A DNA stretch of 64,000 nt from Apostichopus japonicus (lineage: Eukaryota; Echinodermata; Holothuroidea; Aspidochirotida; Stichopodidae). The stretch lies in assembly GCF_037975245.1 (NCBI RefSeq), contig NC_092562.1, positions 13,921,521 to 13,985,520 on the forward strand, in the 5' to 3' direction. Below, piece after piece: positions 40,936 to 53,869 of this stretch. The notes under the pieces were generated by a model that saw only the letters and a list, made by a program, of their open reading frames with translations, was not told the origin of the DNA and did no database searches. A program made the position numbers and the translations under genes. How positions within the stretch are numbered: the first letter of the stretch is position 1; each line of letters begins with the position of its first letter.

Positions 40936-42792
40936 ACATTTTTCTTCTGCTTTTCTTCAAACATATGCAAGACTTTGCATGAACCTCTAGCAAGACCAAC
41001 GAGACGGTACTCCAACGAAAAACAACTTTAATGCAATGAACATTTAATTGTTGGACGCGTAAAGGATCATGAAATAAGGCTAATATTGGGTACGGAGCAA
41101 CCCTTACATTGAAAGGGGCATGAATAATTGATTCGGTTTACAGCTTGTGGAAATTCAAGTTCATGTTAGACGCAGTGATTTAAGAAATGTCTATACGAAT
41201 TATTAATATCTCCACAACGTACAGGTTTTAGTTTGCGGGTCTATAGGCTGTTTATTGCTTAGAATAACCCTACTCCACATATAGGGTTATACTACTCGTG
41301 ATGTTTTTTTGTTTTTTTCTGGTTTAGCCAGTGGTCTATCAGTTTCCCCCTTTTGAACTCACTTTTCTTAATTGTCTTAACGTTTAACAAACTCCTTTAT
41401 CGGCATACGACATCATTCCATTGCAGTCATATATTAAGCAGTACAGCATTGCAAACAACTCACTCTTTCTAAGTTTCAATACGTCACAATAGAACCGACT
41501 TAGAAACTACTTTGATGAGGTTTGAACTTGGATGATTCATGGTATCAGAAGGTGTCGATTTGTCCGGCTAAGTTCGAGGAAACAGTTACACCTTACATGG
41601 CGTTTTACAAACATATAGCACAGCATTAACAGTTAATATATCACAGCAGTGACGATGCATAAATAGTATAATAATCGGTGGAACTGCTGTGGTTTGTTCG
41701 CCGGATGAAAGTGTAAAGTGAAAAGCCAAGTATGGCGAGACCACTGGACCGAAACTATTGACATCGAAATGTCAATCAAAGGAATGACAAAAAGACGAAC
41801 AACACACAAAGTAGCGGGAAGGAAAGGGTTGCGTGTTCAAATTATGCAGTAGCCTACTTTTTCGAACTAGTATTACGCTATGGGAAATTCAGTAGTGTTT
41901 GGTGAAATGAAAAAAAAAAAATTGTCGATTTAGGTAAACCAATGAAAATGAAGGTATCACGAAGGGAGCGGTGGGGGAAGGGGAGGTGGGAGGTGGCAGG
42001 GGGGGGGGGTTCAATAGTCTCCATGTATCATTTTATCTTGTGAAATAAAGCGAAAATTACGCTTTCCTTCAATCTAAACCAAAGCCCTATCTGTTTATTC
42101 GACTATGAAGCGTTACATCTAGTTACTGTCATGTTCATACAACTGAGATAATATTAAAATTACCCCTCCCCCTCCCCCTCCCCCCACAACAAATATGTAG
42201 CTCCTTTAGCTGAGTACAGTTTCTTGGCAAACAGTGTATACGGTATATATACTAATGTTTATTAAAATGTATATGAAGCTACTATGACGAGTGTCTTTGT
42301 ATATCGAAATATAAAGGATTAAGTGATCAACAACCCCGCCATCTCGACCCCACCCCCCCCCACACACACCATAGACTTTCATTGTACTATAGAATGTACC
42401 GGTGCTTTGATAGATAGACACTTATTCAGCCAATGATCAGATAAATGGATATTGGGAATTGTGTGATCAACTACAATTTTATTTTTTGTACTTTTATGGT
42501 AGCTAGGGGTTTGAAAAGACAAAATCGCCCAAAACCCCCAAACTAACAAAATCTACGTCAATAGATATGTTATGTGAAATTATACCCTATAGTGTTGAAA
42601 CCTTTAGCAAGGTCACACAATTTCGAATAACCCTAACGGTGGCTTAAGTTATCGTGTATACTGTATATGCAATTATCACACCATATCGTCTATTCATATC
42701 GTCTGTTGTTATTTCACAGGACTCCACCCTTAGTGATATAACCAACCACAGGCTAGTATTCAGTTTGTTTGACGTCATCAAAACAATTTCAG
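40936..42792. other. Intergenic, no gene recognised
   Basis: Contains G-rich (41960-42010) and C-rich (42160-42190, 42345-42370) tracts. No coding block or element ends were seen. Confidence 0.6.
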
Positions 42793-43149
42793 AGTAAGCA
42801 TATACTGTAGTTAATTATACCATGCATATCATGCATGACTTGGTATATTTGTTTTTTGTTTTTTTGGGCGCTTTTCATTGGTTACTGCACAGGAACCCAA
42901 TTTATGACAAGTTGTGTATTCATGCAACGTGCTATCTACCGTAGGCAAGGGGACTGCGTAACACCAATAGTAAGCATATACTGTAGTTATTATACCATGC
43001 ATATCATGCATGACTTGGTATCTTTGTTTGGTTTTTTTTTTGGGCGCTTTTCATTGGTTGCTGTACAGGAACCCAATTTATGGCAAGTTGTGTATCCATG
43101 CATGCAACGTGCTATCTACCGTAGGCAAGGGGACTGCGTAACACAATAG
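42793..43149 (+). repeat. 176-bp tandem duplication
   Basis: AGTAAGCATATACTGTAGTT at 42793 recurs at 42969. The copies stay alike through CATGCATATCATGCATGACT, GGGCGCTTTTCATTGGTT, GAACCCAATTTATG and CTACCGTAGGCAAGGGGACT. Each contains the palindrome ATGCATATCATGCAT. Confidence 0.9.
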
Positions 43150-44195
43150 TGTATTTAGAACTGAGAACCCCACCTACAAGTAAAGGGTCATATTTCTGAA
43201 CGCACGACTGAACAGTATCTTATCTAGTGCCAGAAATATGCTGAGAAAAATCAACCCAACCAAACAATGGAACGAATATTTCATTGTTGGCGATCATCAA
43301 AGTGTTGCATGCGGCAGACAATATGCACGTTAACTCAGTCATTGGACCATGAAACCTTTTCACAAACGGGATTTTGGTTGAATCAGTCAACTGCAAGATC
43401 AAGGCCGGAATTCAGTCACCGTACTTTGTTAAGAAAGACAAAATATTGCAAAAACACACGGTTCTGGTTCTTGATTCCTTTATGGCCTCAAAAGTACCCA
43501 CAAGTTCAAGGTTACATACTGTACACGATATTGTGAGGCATGATATCTGTATATGCGCTACCCAATCTTCAGTTGTTGTCGATTTGATGTAATTTATAAC
43601 AGTAATATAATATAATATTATATCATATAATAAGTATATCATTCACATTAGAGCCCTGATATTAAACCAAATCATTATCTTGACCAGTGGCGGATTTTTT
43701 CCCGCTTTTTTTTTTACCTGCGCAAAGGGTCTGCGCAAGTAGGAGGTATCCCCTCCACCTTTGGGAAATTTCTGTATATGATTGACTCTTGAAGTAAACT
43801 TTAGCCCAAGATTGTTTCCACTTCTTGTTCCCCTTATATAATATCATCGATTTCTTCATTCTTTGGGAAATGTTTGGCGGACCTTCCTAAAAACTGTAGG
43901 CGTCTCTAAATAGATATCGTCACTTGGAATACTGTAATGGCCTGCGGCTTATGTCGATTGAAATCAGTCATTAGCCAAATGGACTGTATAATCTGAACTA
44001 ACATTCGGTTTATTGCGAAAATGTACATTTCCATGGGAGGGTCCATACTGTTACAAGTACCAGGGAATTAAAGAGTACCGTACCGATAAAGTCCAATAAT
44101 GCTACCATTAGTAGTATCCAGTTTTTCAAGAAAAAAGAAATTGAAATGGTTTGGGAGAATTGGGGGAGGGGTTATCCGAAGATAGGGGGGAGACG
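43150..44195. other. Intergenic; possible decayed coding fragment at 43350-43592
   Basis: The forward frame at 43350-43592 reads CKIKAGIQSPYFVKKDKILQ then KHTVLVLDSFMASKVPTSSR before a stop. LVLDSF is reminiscent of pogo/Tigger DDE transposases (LLxDS), but the match is too short to call. A solitary hAT-like end, CAGTGGCGGATTT, lies at 43685. Confidence 0.3.
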
Positions 44196-44205
44196 GAATA
44201 TATGT

Positions 44206-44332
<127 letters not shown>

Positions 44333-46985
44333 TAGTGTGCAATTGCTTGTCCCTTCCAATCCCCGCTATGTTTTTACCCTTTTAAATGGACTCTCCGGTG
44401 TCTGATAAAAAGCGTTATGTCTTAAATAACGTAAGTTATAATGCAGTAGATGGGTACATACAAGGATAAACTTGAGGCAGTTTTGGACCACAGATCATTT
44501 GTACGTAACACACTCAGTAACAATTTAGAATTAGCAAAATAGTTATATGAATAACTGCAGCAATTGGTTATTAAGTTAAATATTTGAATAGGACCATTGT
44601 ATCAACACGTATTGCAGTCAGGGCGTATCCTGTTTTAATGAATAACCTTATGATAATCGTTAGTGCGTCATATGACCTCGAAACGTTGACTTATTGGTGG
44701 TAACTATCTGTGGATTTAAACCAGTATTTCTTGTATTGAGAACACACGTCACACGTCATATGCATTGTCACAAGTCACACCAAGGTATGGCTGTATCTTG
44801 TTTGCTGACGTGCGATCTTGTAGACCATGGTGAAATGTCTCACGAAGGCGTATCTATCACTTTAAATTGACTTCGCCCTTCTTCTTCTGCTGATCCAGGC
44901 TATACAACAGGCGCGGATGCAGGTGGGACTGAACACCCATGCACCCCTCCTTGTTTTGGCAACAGTACACACAAACACACAAAATATCAGAAGTAGTTAT
45001 TAACACAACCTTGCGGGTAGACCTAATTATTAGACCAAGTTTATAGCATGCATATGCACCAGAATGCACCCTTGCCGTTTAAGAATAATTTAATAAAAAT
45101 GGGGACCCCAGATTGATCGTGACCAACCCCTCCCTTATGAAACTCCTTTAACCGCCCATGGTCTACAATATTTATTATTGGGATTATCTGGCCGGAATGT
45201 AGGATACATGTGTGGGAATGTGGGAAATACATAGTTATGACCGTGTTTGGTGCCACATGCATGGGGATAAAGGTTACGATGGTTATACAATATGGTAATA
45301 TAGACTACAATATTGAGTACATCTGAGGATGTGGGAAATACATATTATGACCATTCATGGGTATATGTGATTGGGATATATGCTGGGATCAAGTGAGTTG
45401 GTGCATACTTCAATGATAGTGTCCTTTGTAAAGTGCTGTGTAAAATGCCTGTCGTGTACGGAACGTAAGTGGCAACGATGTTAGTAAGGTCTTTGCATAG
45501 GAAGCAAAGTTGGATGTGACTGTGTTTGATTTTTTATCAGGTACCATGATATAGGTTTACAAAAGTTGTACTCGTAATTGAAACCTTTGTCTATGCATTT
45601 TTCTCTTTTCGCTCCTGAGGTCATGAAAACTTGACCATCACGAGAGTTAGTATAGGTCTATTACATCATTCAGTACTCCATTCCAATATTTATCTTGTGT
45701 AAATCCCACATGTAAGCAACAGTAAGCAACAGGCGGATTGGCCTACCGGATAACCGACCCGGACCCATTACGCCTATGGGCCCGAGGCACGGAATACCCT
45801 ACCAGGCTGAGATGCCGAAGTCGCCGAAATTGCCGAAGTCGCCGAATTCCTGTTGGTCGCGAAAGGTGGAGCTAGTTTCGTCCGACGGCAAAGCCGTTTA
45901 TAGGGAGAGTTGTGATAACTCATAATTCGCCGCCATCTTGTATCCATTGAGAGATTTCGTGTATTTGATACATGTGGTAGGTCTGTTCTACGCTGGTACA
46001 TTAAGGCAATATCTCAACTCTGAACTTGAGAGAAACCGTCATGATGGGTGCAAGAGTATTCGAATGTGGGTAATTGGTCATTGGTGGGAGACCGTGGCGG
46101 GTCAGTGACGTGCGCAAAGGGGAGTTCCTGGTGGTGGGTGGGGGTGGGGGGGTGCTCCCACCTGTGACCGTCAGTCGGTGGAAAATGCTTTAGTCGGAAG
46201 AGTTTTGCATTCAGCAGGGAAGAATTGGACCACTACTACGAGTAGCCTCCCCGTCCTCTCCTTTTATAACCTCACACAAAGTATTCTTGGCAAGAACTTG
46301 CGTTTAGGCATACTTATAAAGACCTAATTTACAGTCTATATGCGCCACATAATGCACCATTTGACCTCTAACTTGTTGCTCAGTATAAGTACCCAAAATC
46401 CTCTACAGGTGTCTTCTTCATTGACCAAAATTCAGTCCCCCTCCCCCCTCCCCCTCCCCCTCCTCTATAATGTTCTTCATTCGCCTCTAGCCCTTCCAAA
46501 TAATTTCAACCCCTACCTTCATGAGTCGGGGGAACTGTGCCACCGTCCCTCCCTGTCCCCACCCTTCCCACACACCACTTTAGTCATGTACACTACACTG
46601 TGGTGGGTGTCTTGTAACTCCAACCACAACCCTTTCCTTTTCCCCTTGATCAGAACTCGTGAGCCTTGTAACACAGGAGGTGTGTTTCGATCTCCTGACA
46701 CCCGCTTCCGACGATTCCAATATAAGTATTTATTTACACATATAAGTTCATACAATAATGTAATGGCAGCGGGAAGGGGTGACCTCATTTTGGTAGAAAC
46801 ATGACTTATAAGTTCGGTTGGTTGGTGGAATGGGAGACATGTCTACTTGGGTTACTACCGTACTGTTGCTGTTATATCACTAAACAAATTCCAAATGGGG
46901 CAATGACAAATGTCAGGTGGGGAAGGGTTAGAGTGCTTCCAGTAGATGTTCACCCTTTAATGGAATAAATTCAGTAGACAACATC
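44333..46985. other. Intergenic, no gene recognised
   Basis: Contains a solitary hAT-like end (CAGTGACGTGCGCAAAG at 46103), a G-rich tract (46130-46155) and C-rich tracts (46437-46460). A 154-codon frame at 46340-46804 has low-complexity Pro/Ser composition and no family resemblance. Confidence 0.55.
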
Positions 46986-47398
46986 AAATATTGAGTCGGT
47001 ATGATGACCAGAAATTCTAGCTGCCTATTATCACAGGAGAGAAGAGGTGGGAGGGTAGGGGAGGGGTGGGGAATGGTGCAGAAGGGAAGCGAGAGGTGGG
47101 ACGGATATATATATATATATATACACATATATATATATACATATTCTATGCCGCTTCTCATAATTACGGCTCTGCTCGACGGGCGCCCATTGTCATTGAT
47201 CCGGTTGGGTCATTGAGTCGATTCCAACTTCAATACGCCAGTCCCCGCCTGGCACAGGCTATTGGCTGCATACGTTATCTTAATACATAGGAATACGGTG
47301 GAACGCACACATTTTACAATAATACATTTGTATTCGAACGTCAGCATATGTATAGATAGTTGAGGCAAGTGATATTGTTGTGCTATTTAAAATATCTG
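46986..47398 (+). repeat. Tandem segmental duplication, copy 1 (413 bp)
   Basis: Begins AATATTGAGTCGGTATGATG, passes through a G-rich stretch, a short TA tract, GACGGGCGCCCATTGTCATT and ends TTAAAATATCTG. Copy 2 starts at 47399 with the same first 20 bases. Confidence 0.92.
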
Positions 47399-47510
47399 AA
47401 TATTGAGTCGGTATGATGACCAGAAATTCTAGCTGCCTATTATCACAGGAGGGAAGAGGTGGGAGGGTAGGGGAGGGGTGGGGAATGGTGCAGAAGGGAA
47501 GCGAGAGGTG

Positions 47511-47594
<84 letters not shown>

Positions 47595-47847
47595 TATGCC
47601 GCTTATCGTAATTACGGCTCTGCCCGACGGGCGCCCATTGTCATTGATCCGGTTGGGTCATTGAGTCGATTCCAACTTCTATAAGCCAGTCCCCACCTGG
47701 CACTGCTATTGGCTGCATACGTTATCTTAATACACAGGAATACGGTGGAACGTACACATTTTACAATAATACATTTGTATTCGAACGTTAGTATATGTAT
47801 AGATAGTTGAGGCAAGTGATATTGTTGTGCTACTTAAAATATCTGAA
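47399..47847 (+). repeat. Tandem segmental duplication, copy 2 (449 bp, expanded TA tract)
   Basis: Same as copy 1 apart from scattered substitutions and a much longer TA microsatellite (47517-47592). Length difference is nearly all in the microsatellite. Confidence 0.92.
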
Positions 47848-48185
47848 TAAAGTAAAGCCAAAAAATCAGTACATCAGGTATTGAAATCTGATGATTTTTA
47901 AATTCGAATTAGATCATATGTTTTTGAGATGAATCATTAAAAAGATGACATCTAAGTCGAAGAGCTCAGAAGACATAACATCAGTGGTTCTTCAAGTTAG
48001 ACATCAGTTTCAGACAATTTCAGACAAATCCTTTTGGTGTCTAACCGAAAAAACGAATTATCATTGCCTGTTATATTTAAATACAAAACCCTTATTACGA
48101 CGCTATGAAAGTGTCATAATCACCACAATCACCACATATTAATAATAAAATGTTTTCGTCATGCAATGTATGTACATGTTACATC
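47848..48185. other. Intergenic, nothing recognised
   Basis: AT-rich spacer between the segmental duplication and the hAT-like element. Confidence 0.6.
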
Positions 48186-48193
48186 AGTGGATA

Positions 48194-48675
48194 CAGGGGC
48201 GGACTGGGTCTTCAAACCAGCCCGGGCATTTGTCACCTAGACCGGGTCATTATTCATTGATATGTTACTTACAAAGTGATCGCCGTCCTGGGGGAGGGGT
48301 TTAATGGGGTGTCCCCCTCCCCATTGAGTTTTGGAAGTTATGGACTGCCTAGATGCAAAATAGTGCTATATTTCTCAAGTTTGAAGGTTACAATAATCCT
48401 TTAAAATAGTCCCAAAAATAATTTTACAGATTCAACACTTGATTAAAGTGAGAAAGTTAAGAACGTAAACAAAATAGACAAAAATATATGTTTTAGACTG
48501 GATTTGATTAAGTTTTTCAAGCATTTAAAAAGTGTTTCTACACAGCCCGTCTGTACTCTATTAACTACTGTGAAAATGGGCTGTAATTTTTACCAGGCTC
48601 CTTAGCCCACCGGCCCACCTGCCCACTGGCCCACCGGGCATTGCCCAAAATGGCCGTGTGGCCAGTCCGCCACTG
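48194..48675. mobile_element. 482-bp non-autonomous hAT-like element with 8-bp target duplication
   Basis: The left terminus CAGGGGCGGACTGG and right terminus CCAGTCCGCCACTG are inverted with one mismatch in 14. AGTGGATA flanks both ends (48186-48193 and 48676-48683). The right interior is rich in GGCCCACC-like words. Terminal sequence resembles the 658-1035 element (CAGTGGCGGA). Confidence 0.87.
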
Positions 48676-48797
48676 AGTGGATAGTATTCTGTGTAAAAAC
48701 AAAACTATAATATAGCATAGTTTGGGGATTGGGTTTAAAAATCTTCAATGTCACTTCAGAGTATATATCAATATGGACCAATATGGATGAACAACTT

Positions 48798-48803
<6 letters not shown>

Positions 48804-48873
<70 letters not shown>
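48804..48873. repeat. (TA)n microsatellite
   Basis: About 35 uninterrupted TA units. Confidence 0.95.
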
Positions 48874-48875
<2 letters not shown>

Positions 48876-48959
48876 CACGTTGCTGCAAGCTATAACAGTA
48901 GTATGGGCTGTACCATATCGACACTGGTACAACGTTTAATAAAGAAAAAAAAACAATTG

Positions 48960-50090
48960 CACTGAAATTCAAGCACTCATAATGGTCAAATTAAAATCGT
49001 GACCTTTCTTGATTCTTCGTCAAATTAATTGATTTAAGTTAGAAAAAAACAACCACAAGAGGGGGGGGGGGGGGGCGTAGAAGGAACGAAAGCAAGATTG
49101 TATTGATGTGGTTACGGTGCTATTCGATATGGTAGGCCTAATCAACGGTATCAAAAGTATACCATAGAGGAATGGATGCAAGCTTATGCGGTCAAGTTTA
49201 ATTTTAACATCTATCAAAAAAAAAAGATGAATTACTATTGTACTAATATATTACAGTATATCGATGTCTTTATAAATTGCTGTTTTTTTTGGGTGGGTAT
49301 ACACGTGACGTATATACCAAAGCACACAAGTATTTTGTAACGTGTATATATGTCTTTGCCTACAGTACTTACGTCATAATTGGTTAGGCTGTAAGATCAC
49401 TTGCGTATCAGGGTTAACACTCTCTATGCTTTAAGACAACATACTTCCCCCTCTCCTAATTAAGCTTTGCGGGCAAAAACTGAAACTAGGCAGTTGTTAA
49501 GTCTAGCCTGGAAGTGTTGAACGAAACCCCTAGACCTTGGGGCCGATGCCTCATAGGCACTAGCTTCAATCATGCCTATAGTTCAATGCGACACTGGATG
49601 GAACCAAGCAATTGCACAAGGGATTGGGTGGGGGAAGGACGGGGAGGGTCGACATCTCCTAGATAAATGTGGTTTGGCTTACTTCTTGTCGGTACAAAAT
49701 ATGCAAACAGATCTGGTGGGTTACTCTGTGATTGGAGCGAAGAATGGGGACTAGATTTGATTTGTCTCCTTGGCGATTACCTCATAACGTTCGCCGCACC
49801 CATAGGTATTAAAAGGAGAACGCTTGATATAAACTCCACGTCATACATAATCCTCAATAGAGAATGATTCTGAATTCAAATATAGACATATCTGTATGAC
49901 CCACCGAACCATATATAGTGTAGCCTTTACCCTAAACTTACCATTCATTTAGCCCAGTCATCTTTGCATGTAGTATAAGAACATCCACCATTATGGTGAG
50001 ATACTCTGAGAGGATTCGATCAAATATTCATAAAGTATATAAAATCATGTATGAAACAACATTTTGTCGACAGTTTACCGCCCCCCCCCC
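48960..50090. other. Intergenic, no gene recognised
   Basis: Contains a 16-G homopolymer-like tract near 49060-49075. No element boundaries or coding blocks were seen. Confidence 0.55.
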
Positions 50091-50099
50091 CTCCCCACA

Positions 50100-50100
<1 letters not shown>

Positions 50101-50143
<43 letters not shown>

Positions 50144-50154
50144 GAAAATATAAT

Positions 50155-50237
<83 letters not shown>
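50101..50237. repeat. Two (TA)n tracts separated by an ATTGAAAATATAATTGA block
   Basis: About 20 and 40 TA units. ATAATTGAAA recurs at both tract ends, which suggests duplication by slippage. Confidence 0.93.
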
Positions 50238-50239
<2 letters not shown>

Positions 50240-50240
<1 letters not shown>

Positions 50241-51035
50241 GAAATCGTACACCCTTGTTTGTTATTCGTTGTGACTGCGTATTTGGTATTAAATCAATAT
50301 GAAGAGAAAAAGCAAGCGAAAAAATAAAACGGCGGCCAATCAGAAGAATCCCGTGGTAGACAAAAGCTTCGTCTGAAACTGTGCAACTGTTCTAATGAGT
50401 CTATTCTTCCTATTCAAAATTGTAATCTTTTCTTGTTGAATGAACCGAATCTATCGTGACTGGTTATTTAATAGAAGTTCGTTTATTTTTGGATTTGAAA
50501 AGAAACAATAAGGCAGGTTGAAAACTTCTGCAGGATAATAGTCAACGAATCTTAAACATAAGGTAAAGCAGTAACCTTTACAGAGTAAACTCTTTGTTCA
50601 AAGTTACACCCATGCAGTATTGCTGGTATTATCTGTTTTGAAGACTTTACAATGTGAGGCCACTATATGGTTAACTTAAACATTCCATTTGAATTGTTGC
50701 AAAACGAAACGAAAATACCTAGGATTTTTCTCCTAATTAATAATAATATTTTTTTTTAAACATTGCATCACCACAGACAACCTTTTGGTAGAGTATAGTT
50801 GTAACAGTGTATATCTCATTGTAAGGTCAAGTCAGTTATAAATCTTTTTAAAGAGATCTTGAACAAAACACTAAACAAAAGGACTTACTGCTTACTTCAA
50901 TAAGAATAATATTCTATCTCGCTCAATTCGCTTTTCTTTCAATTTTAAGTGCAATATAGCTCAATTTGACTTCACCCAACTACTACTCCTCACCCCCCCC
51001 CCAATTACCCCACGACCTGTGCAACCCTCATAGTG
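50240..51035. other. Intergenic, no gene recognised
   Basis: AT-rich with one polyC tract near 50994-51003. Confidence 0.6.
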
Positions 51036-51038
51036 AAC

Positions 51039-51039
<1 letters not shown>

Positions 51040-51090
<51 letters not shown>

Positions 51091-51136
51091 GTGTGTGTGT
51101 GCGTATGCGTGTGCGTGTATATGTGTGTGTGTGTAA
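51040..51136. repeat. Compound (TA)n/(TG)n microsatellite
   Basis: TA units grading into TGTGTG/GCGTGT. Confidence 0.93.
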
Positions 51137-51833
51137 TGGACTAGCCCTGTAGCAATATTACAGTCACGTTATAAATCGAACCCATAACTTTTAAAGATAA
51201 ACATCTGGATCGTTGTACAATCCTTCTTTTCTTAAAGAAGGGTTTTAACGTCATGCATGTCGTAGTTAACACCTTCGTGATAGGTTGTATTGAATTGGTT
51301 TCTAGGTGTGACTGATAACATACACATATTTTTGTTTTTACAAGTTCACCCTTTTTCGTAAAAAGGGAATACCACAAAAATTTTAGCCATATGATCACAA
51401 AGGCTTGCCTTCGTAAACAAGTTCGCTACCAAATTCATTACCAAAAGGCTTCATTCACTTAACCCAATGAAGCATACAGCAGTTCCAACTGCAGTCATGG
51501 TTGTATGCACCCAATAATGGGTATATATGGGGGTATACAGACATCGTACACTGAGCCTATATACTAAACTGAAGGAATAGAGCTTATTAGTTTGACACTA
51601 TTGAGAATCAGTACAATATGCACGTAATTGGTAGGGGTTTATTAGGCTAACAACACGGTGTGAAATAAATGCTGGTTCAAAGGATTTTGTTTATAGTGGA
51701 ATATGATTGGTTAACCAAAAAAAGAAAGCCATCCTACCTCAAAATGGAAGAAAAGGTAAGCCCACATGTTGCCCAGATACACCAGATACAAATAGAAAAT
51801 AAGCAACATTGTATATCTTCTGTATGGAATCTC

Positions 51834-52344
<511 letters not shown>

Positions 52345-52349
52345 GGTAG

Positions 52350-53335
52350 GTCACTAGTTTCCAACCTGTACACTTTCTAAGACCAATAACAGGTGCATGC
52401 TATGCTCCAGCCCGTTCTCGCGTCCGTTTCTGCCAACCGCGAATGTGCTTGCCACTGAATTTTTCATGCTCGAGGATCTATCCGATACAAACGTCTTGGA
52501 CATTTCTCCAAACAGGGGCGTGAACTAGTATCAATCTAAAGCGTTGCCGCGGGCGTTCTCTGGGCAGTACAACAAGGGGTACATTAGGCTGTACATACTA
52601 TTTGGGGACTAGCCTCTACCTACCTATATACATACGATACGTTCACAAGAGAGACACAACTGCTTGCTAACATGCATTGTTACTTATTTCATCTTTGTAT
52701 GCTTAGCTACCAAAGACGCTCGGTCCAAGGAAGGGTAGGTCTATACCTACCATAGAGGGCAGTACACCAAGGCTAGCATACTTCCGCCTACTAACACTCG
52801 GCAACCATCCATCGATTTGCAGAATCATAGTCGAAAGGTCACTTGACTTTGCAAGCATTTTGTATGGTACCAATACCATTACGACGAGTGCATGGGCCAA
52901 TGGAAGAAGACAAATGATAAAAGAACAAAAAGGCTGAAAGGAATGGCGGAATTTCTATTCTTCACGTTGAGGTCACAGATTTTGGGGGTTCGTCGTTATT
53001 GATTAACTATCCGATGGATAATTGATTTCCATGGATAAACGTATTTTTGCCTGAATTTTCACACAAAGAAGGTTGAAAATATTTCAATTTGAAAATAACT
53101 TAACTACATACACACATCCCACCCCCCCCCCCACCACCCAACCCACCTTCCTTACCTACACACACCACTAGCTTCAAGCTTGAGTCCAATCTTCAGGTGT
53201 CTTGCCCTAACATTTTGTACTATCGGATTTTTACGCATTTATACCACAAGACAAACAAGAAATGTCCTACATGAAATTCATACAAAACAATGTTCAATCA
53301 TCTATATATAAAGTGGTGAGAAATAAAAATAATCG
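52350..53335. other. Intergenic, no gene recognised
   Basis: Contains a polyC tract near 53121-53132. No element boundaries seen. Confidence 0.55.
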
Positions 53336-53532
53336 GGTGGCTTCCAAACTCAAATTTGGAATCTTTATCGATTGAGAAAGCCATTTCACATGGGTAAACC
53401 CTAGATTGCTCTTTGGAGAAAACCCCACCTTACTACGACCCGGTCGTGTATCGAACCCGGAACCTCCCGATTGCTACGCCTCATTGCTTCAAATGCCACC
53501 GGCTTTATCCAATCGGCCGGCCACAGCACCGG
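53336..53532 (-). mobile_element. tRNA-derived SINE, minus strand, 3'-truncated
   Basis: Read on the minus strand it matches the SINE at 7035: CTGTGGCC..GATTGGATAAAG, GGTGGCATTTGAAGCAATGA, CAATCGGGAGGTTC.GGGTTC, GTAAGGTGGG.TTTTC and GATTCCAAATTTGAGTT. The poly(A)-side end is missing or diverged. Box A is damaged, so this copy is probably inactive. Confidence 0.85.
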
Positions 53533-53869
53533 TATATACGACAATGACTTGCTTTACAAATACCGCACTGTAAGACATTGCTAACACTCGGACAGTATTA
53601 GCCTACTATAATGTAACCTAACTATATGTGTAATGGTATAGAATTCATCTAATGGCTTGTTCCTCGACCCTAAGCCACTGTGGGGTTGGCATGTGGTTAA
53701 TTCAAAGAAAACTGGGGTCCATACACTGCCAACAACTGCATTTCTCGTTTACTCTGAACAAAGGGGACACCATTGGTACTATAGCAGGCGGGTGTACTTT
53801 CTATCAATGGATTCTGTGAACCGTGTCCTCAGAGCTCTCACACGTACATAATACTAAATCCATTGCGAG

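Noticed and set aside
43374-43592. Possible pogo/Tigger transposase remnant with LVLDSF
   Set aside because: A six-residue resemblance is too short; no other DDE blocks or terminal repeats were seen nearby.
46340-46804. 154-codon forward frame
   Set aside because: Pro/Ser-rich low-complexity composition over CT-rich simple sequence; no supporting signal.
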